A DNA stretch of 8,896 nt. It comes from Candidatus Gastranaerophilales bacterium. Lineage in GTDB: Bacteria > Cyanobacteriota > Vampirovibrionia > Gastranaerophilales > Gastranaerophilaceae. Every line of letters starts with the position of its first letter. The stretch's first letter is position 1. A program made the position numbers and the translations under genes. The stretch spans positions 1 to 8,896 of the forward strand of contig CALVAU010000057.1 in NCBI GenBank assembly GCA_944325615.1, written 5' to 3'. Below, piece after piece: positions 6,459-8,896 of this stretch. Below the pieces are notes generated by a model. That model had not been told where the DNA came from. It made no database searches and saw only the letters and a program-made list of their open reading frames with translations.

Positions 6459-7076
6459 ATGGGTGATTATGGAAACATTGGGATTAATGCGGGCTATGCA
6501 AGATTTTGTGCTAAAGACTTCGGTAAAGTTGGACTTGATGGCACATTAAAAGGAGATTTTCAAAACCAAAACATCGGTTACAAACTATCAGCAAATGCCT
6601 CAGGACTTATCGGCAATGGACACGGTGTAAATGCAGGCGGATATGCAGGTGTTGAATTTGGCAAACTAAATTGTACTCAATACAATTTAGGAGTAATGAC
6701 AGATTATACAAAAGCCTTTGGGAAAGAAAAGCTTGAAACTCTTGGAGATGGAAGTTTTATAGGTGACATTAACCCGAACCAATCTTTAAAAGCTGGCTTG
6801 GAACTAGGTTTTTCACGCAATATATGCTGCGATGATGACAGACGCATTAGCGTATCTTTAATGGGGGGTGCAGATATTTACAACGAAGCTAAACTAAATT
6901 TAGATAACCAAAACATTGAATATTCCAAACTAAATAAAGTAAAACCATTCTTAGGTACAAGAGCTGAATATGCAAAAAAAGTTAACGACAAAGGTCAAGA
7001 ATTATACTTCAACGGAAAATGCTTCTTAAGCGACGGCTCAACTTATGGCGAAGCTGGAATAGGTTTCAGATTCTAA
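6459..7076 (+). CDS. Beta-rich barrel-like protein of unknown function, no signal peptide
   Basis: A 205-residue protein that I do not recognise. It is made of short strands with alternating polar and hydrophobic residues, broken by Gly, Asn and Asp turns, e.g. YKLSANASGLIGN (41-53), VNAGGYAGVEFGKL (57-70), SLKAGLELGFSR (109-120) and RISVSLMGGADIY (129-141). It ends in a strand with terminal phenylalanine (AGIGFRF). This is how outer-membrane beta-barrels look, yet there is no signal peptide. The ATG has GGAG at 7-base spacing, and an in-frame TAA at 6444-6446 rules out any upstream extension. It also carries five cysteines (C17, C72, C123, C124, C188), uncommon in barrels. It may be a non-exported structural homologue, a protein exported by another route, or a separated barrel domain. 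It is transcribed alone, divergent from the dnaJ-like gene. Confidence 0.8.
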   Translation: MGDYGNIGINAGYARFCAKDFGKVGLDGTLKGDFQNQNIGYKLSANASGLIGNGHGVNAGGYAGVEFGKLNCTQYNLGVMTDYTKAFGKEKLETLGDGSFIGDINPNQSLKAGLELGFSRNICCDDDRRISVSLMGGADIYNEAKLNLDNQNIEYSKLNKVKPFLGTRAEYAKKVNDKGQELYFNGKCFLSDGSTYGEAGIGFRF

Positions 7077-7097
7077 TTAATACCAATGCCAACATAT

Positions 7098-7136
7098 AAA
7101 AAACAGACACCTTTTAACAGATGTCTGTTTTCTTTT
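7098..7136. terminator. Bidirectional Rho-independent terminator
   Basis: AAAACAGACA (7100-7109) pairs perfectly with TGTCTGTTTT (7122-7131) around a 12-base loop. A T-tract follows on the plus strand (7128-7136, one C), and the A-tract at 7098-7103 gives a T-tract on the minus strand. It lies between the stops of the barrel-like gene and rplR and would serve both. Confidence 0.9.
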
Positions 7137-7153
7137 TGCTTATGAATTCAAAA

Positions 7154-7522
7154 TTAGAACATCAAACCAGCTTCTCTAGCTGCTTCAGCTAAGGCTGCTA
7201 TACGACCGTGATATAAGAATCCGCCACGATCAAATACAACACATTCAATACCTTTAACTTTAGCTTTTTTAGCAATTTCAGCACCAACAACTTTAGCAGC
7301 TTCAATATTACCACCGTGTTTAAGTTGTTCTCTTAAATCTTTATCATTTGAAGATGCTGAAGCCAAAGTAACATGATTAACGTCATCAATTAATTGAGCG
7401 TAAATGTGTTTTGTACTTCTATATACTGCAAGTCTTGGGAATTCTGCAGTTCCTTCAACTTTTAGTCTGATTGTTTTGTGTCTTTTTTGAACTTTTGGTT
7501 TTCTGATTTCTTGTTTAATCAT
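7154..7522 (-). CDS. rplR: 50S ribosomal protein uL18
   Basis: Large-subunit protein uL18, which binds 5S rRNA with uL5 and helps place it in the central protuberance. At 122 residues it has the expected size: a basic N-terminus (KRHKTIRLKVEG, 13-24), PRLAVYRSTKHIYAQLIDD (29-47) and the C-terminal family signature VVFDRGGFLYHGR then AALAEAAREAGL (95-120). The ATG at 7522 is chosen over an in-frame TTG at 7543. The strong AAAGGAGA (about 7526-7533) sits directly before the ATG, and the longer form would add a non-conserved MGKRRRK. It follows rplF by 73 bases, which hold a stable hairpin. In most bacteria rpsE comes next; here a terminator does. Confidence 0.97.
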   Translation of the reverse strand: MIKQEIRKPKVQKRHKTIRLKVEGTAEFPRLAVYRSTKHIYAQLIDDVNHVTLASASSNDKDLREQLKHGGNIEAAKVVGAEIAKKAKVKGIECVVFDRGGFLYHGRIAALAEAAREAGLMF

Positions 7523-7541
7523 TTTTCTTCTCCTTTTACCC

Positions 7542-7571
7542 AAACCTTCTTGAAAACCACTTCAAGGGTTT
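7542..7571 (-). promoter_or_regulatory. Intercistronic hairpin ahead of rplR
   Basis: In the mRNA, AAACC-CTTGAA pairs with TTCAAG-AA-GGTTT around the six-base loop GTGGTT: eleven base pairs with a two-base bulge. It ends a few bases before the rplR ribosome site and has no T-run, so it is not a terminator. A role in translation control or RNA processing is inferred. Confidence 0.6.
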
Positions 7572-7595
7572 ATATGGGCTTTTTAATTTTACTTA

Positions 7596-8135
7596 TTACT
7601 TCTTACCAGCTTTACCAGCTTTACGTCTGATGTATTCACCTTCGTATCTTACACCTTTACCTTTATATACTTCAGGTGGACGTTTTGATCTAATTAAAGC
7701 AGCTACATCACCTACAGTTTGTTTGTTTGAACCTTTAACTGAAATTTTTGTATTTGCTTCAACTGAAAGTGTAATACCTTCCGGTGGAACAATAACAACA
7801 GGGTGAGAGTATCCCAATGCCATATTTAAGTTTTTACCTTCCATATTTGCACGGTAACCTACACCTTGTATTTCAAGTTTCTTTTCAAAACCTTCGTGAA
7901 CACCATGAACTGCATTTGCAACTAAAGTTCTGAAAAGTCCAAATAATGCATCAGTTTCTCTTGATTCACCTACTTTTGATAGGATAATGTGGTTGTCTTC
8001 AACTTTAACAGCGATTTCAGGACGTACGTTAACTGTTTCTGTACCTTTATGTCCTTTTGCTGTAACAACTTGACCATCAATAGTAATTTCTACTCCTGAT
8101 GGGATTTCAATCGGTTTTTTACCAATACGTGACAT
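7596..8135 (-). CDS. rplF: 50S ribosomal protein uL6
   Basis: Large-subunit protein uL6, located near the factor-binding region and sarcin-ricin loop. The 179 residues begin MSRIGKKPIEIPSGVEI, the standard uL6 start. They run through two related alpha/beta domains, with GVGYRANMEG at 91-100 and GYSHPV at 108-113, and end with the family signature around RPPEVYKGKGVRY (152-164) and a Lys/Gly-rich tail. The start at 8135 is preferred to an in-frame ATG 42 bases upstream, because the AAAGGAG (about 8142-8148) lies just ahead of it and the extra residues (MILSSVVIYQKEKI) are not part of the family. The gene is preceded by a long leader with two hairpins and its own putative promoter, not by direct linkage to rpsH. 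Confidence 0.98.
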   Translation of the reverse strand: MSRIGKKPIEIPSGVEITIDGQVVTAKGHKGTETVNVRPEIAVKVEDNHIILSKVGESRETDALFGLFRTLVANAVHGVHEGFEKKLEIQGVGYRANMEGKNLNMALGYSHPVVIVPPEGITLSVEANTKISVKGSNKQTVGDVAALIRSKRPPEVYKGKGVRYEGEYIRRKAGKAGKK

Positions 8136-8166
8136 AATTTTCTCCTTTTGGTATATTACTACACTC

Positions 8167-8231
8167 GATAAAATCATAAATATTTCGGCTGTTTGATTTT
8201 ATCAGCAGGCTTTTCTACCAATTGCACCTGC
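8167..8231 (-). promoter_or_regulatory. Structured mRNA leader of rplF-rplR
   Basis: Two consecutive inverted repeats occur in the transcript. In mRNA order, GCAGG (8227-8231) pairs with CCTGC (8205-8209) around a 17-base loop. Two bases after the first hairpin, GATAAAATCA (8194-8203) pairs with TGATTTTATC (8167-8176), a perfect 10-base stem, also with a 17-base loop. No T-run follows, and the region lies between the putative promoter and the ribosome site. An autoregulatory ribosomal-protein leader is inferred. Confidence 0.6.
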
Positions 8232-8238
8232 ATATTTT

Positions 8239-8267
8239 AATTTATCACGGATAAAAATATTTGTAAA
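8239..8267 (-). promoter_or_regulatory. Putative promoter of rplF-rplR
   Basis: TTTACA (8262-8267) and TAAATT (8239-8244) on the minus strand are 17 bases apart, downstream of the rpsH terminator and upstream of the structured leader. The -35 is a 5/6 match, the -10 a 4/6 match. In such AT-rich DNA this is only suggestive, but a promoter is needed somewhere between 8332 and 8231. Confidence 0.4.
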
Positions 8268-8332
8268 TATCTTATTAATATTCGTAAAGCAAGTTATATG
8301 CTAACAATTAAAAATATGCTACGATTAAACAC

Positions 8333-8362
8333 AAAAAAGGCGCCTAATAAGACGCCTTTTTT
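8333..8362 (-). terminator. Rho-independent terminator after rpsH
   Basis: AAAAAAGGCG (8333-8342) and CGCCTTTTTT (8353-8362) form a perfect stem, with a C-G pair possible inside the loop. Read leftward it gives a G/C stem followed by six T. It lies 19 bases beyond the rpsH stop and before rplF, where the spc operon is normally continuous. Confidence 0.88.
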
Positions 8363-8380
8363 ATTTTATATTTTTATTAA

Positions 8381-8776
8381 TTAGTAAACATAGCAGAGAA
8401 CTTCGCCGCCGATGTTTTCTTTTCTTGCTTTTCTATCTGTTAATAAACCTTTGCTTGTTGAAACAATTGCTATACCCATACCACCTAGTACTTTAGGTAA
8501 GTTTTTAGCTTTGCAGTAGTTTCTCAAACCAGGTTTTGAAATTCTTTCCAATTTTGTGATTACCGGTTTATTTTTTGAGTCATATTTTAATATGATTGAT
8601 AAAACTTTGAATTTACCTACTTCTTTTACTTCATAGTCTGAGATAAATCCTTCTTCTTTTAATAATTTTGCTAATTCAACTTTTAATTTTGAAGATGGCA
8701 TTTCAACTTTTTCATGACCTACCATATTAGCATTTCTAATTCTTGTTAGCATATCTGCTATTGGATCTGTATTCAT
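8381..8776 (-). CDS. rpsH: 30S ribosomal protein uS8
   Basis: Small-subunit protein uS8, a primary binder of 16S rRNA needed for assembly of the central domain. The 131 residues are of usual length. It starts MNTDPIADMLTRIRNAN, the standard N-terminus; the C-terminal rRNA-binding domain has RISKPGLRNY (78-87), VLGGMGIAIVSTSKG (96-110) and the closing GGEVLCYVY. The ATG follows AAAGGAAA (about 8782-8789). In Escherichia coli uS8 also represses spc operon translation by binding an rRNA-like site in the mRNA near rplE; whether the leader here does the same cannot be told. In this window the gene is isolated by a terminator from rplF, and no coding sequence is recognisable in the 120 bases upstream. 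Confidence 0.98.
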   Translation of the reverse strand: MNTDPIADMLTRIRNANMVGHEKVEMPSSKLKVELAKLLKEEGFISDYEVKEVGKFKVLSIILKYDSKNKPVITKLERISKPGLRNYCKAKNLPKVLGGMGIAIVSTSKGLLTDRKARKENIGGEVLCYVY

Positions 8777-8896
8777 TTTAATTTCCTTTATATTATGCCA
8801 GATTTAAAATCTGACGCTACTTACCAATTTTTGTCCGGTTCGGCTGAAGCCGCCTTGACGAGTTTTAGCAGTTTAGCAATGTGATAAAGTTTTTAT
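8777..8896 (-). promoter_or_regulatory. Leader/upstream region of rpsH with two palindromes
   Basis: These 120 bases hold no recognisable end of rpsN or rplE, the usual upstream neighbours. Two inverted repeats occur: CGGCT/AGCCG at 8841-8852 (a C-G-G-C stem with UUCA loop in RNA) and CAGATTT/AAATCTG at 8799-8813. CATAAT at about 8792-8797 (minus strand) could be a -10 but lacks a clear -35. A regulatory leader is possible; the region is cut by the window edge. Confidence 0.35.

Noticed and set aside
7523..7543. Longer rplR start at an in-frame TTG
   Set aside because: The strong Shine-Dalgarno lies inside the extension and just before the ATG at 7522.
8136..8177. Longer rplF start giving 14 extra residues
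   Set aside because: The added residues are not part of uL6, and the ribosome site sits directly before the inner ATG.
8827..8890. Short minus-strand peptide frame ending KNW before rpsH, considered as the end of rpsN
   Set aside because: It does not match the uS14 C-terminus, has a stop within the window on its upstream side, and no start codon; coincidence is likely.
1..8896. CRISPR array, insertion sequence, tRNA or rRNA genes
   Set aside because: No regularly spaced repeats, no transposase-like frame with terminal inverted repeats, and no tRNA or rRNA-like segments were recognised in any intergenic region.

Overview
The window is AT-rich DNA, densely coded, with strong AAGGAG-type ribosome sites. 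It carries ordinary bacterial housekeeping genes beside lineage-restricted genes of unknown function. The low GC, an uncharacterised coiled-coil protein, SH3-like and barrel-like hypothetical proteins, and a mix of C1-metabolism genes suggest an uncultured anaerobic, probably gut-associated bacterium. A Gastranaerophilales/Melainabacteria-type member of the Cyanobacteriota is my best guess. It rests on family resemblance recalled from memory, not on a search, so confidence is moderate to low. No mobile element, tRNA, rRNA or CRISPR array is visible.

Layout. 1-525 (+) is the C-terminal part of a protein with SH3-like repeats. It converges with, and overlaps by 4 bases, a family 2 glycosyltransferase (522-1406, -). 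After a divergent promoter region comes a rightward run (1571-4774): rplI, a UROD/MetE-superfamily methyltransferase, a CooC-like ATPase with a CxC motif, and folD. The last three are tightly packed (an 11-base overlap, then a 6-base gap) and form an apparent one-carbon operon. A small coiled-coil protein (4791-5114, -) converges on folD. Next is a dnaJ/cbpA-like co-chaperone with a contracted zinc domain (5243-6283, -), ending in a clear terminator. A beta-rich, barrel-like protein without a signal peptide (6459-7076, +) diverges from it. It ends at a bidirectional terminator shared with the ribosomal genes.

The right third (7154-8776, -) holds rplR, rplF and rpsH in their usual spc-operon order, but the operon is cut up. 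rpsH is followed by its own terminator. rplF-rplR has a separate promoter and a structured leader. Transcription stops after rplR, where rpsE would normally follow.

The part most worth following up is the methyltransferase-CooC-FolD unit. CooC proteins normally serve carbon monoxide dehydrogenase, and core MetE-like enzymes of anaerobes are thought to take methyl groups from corrinoid proteins of the Wood-Ljungdahl pathway. Here the three genes sit together with no CODH gene in view. The structured RNA leader of rplF and the fragmented spc operon are the second point of interest.
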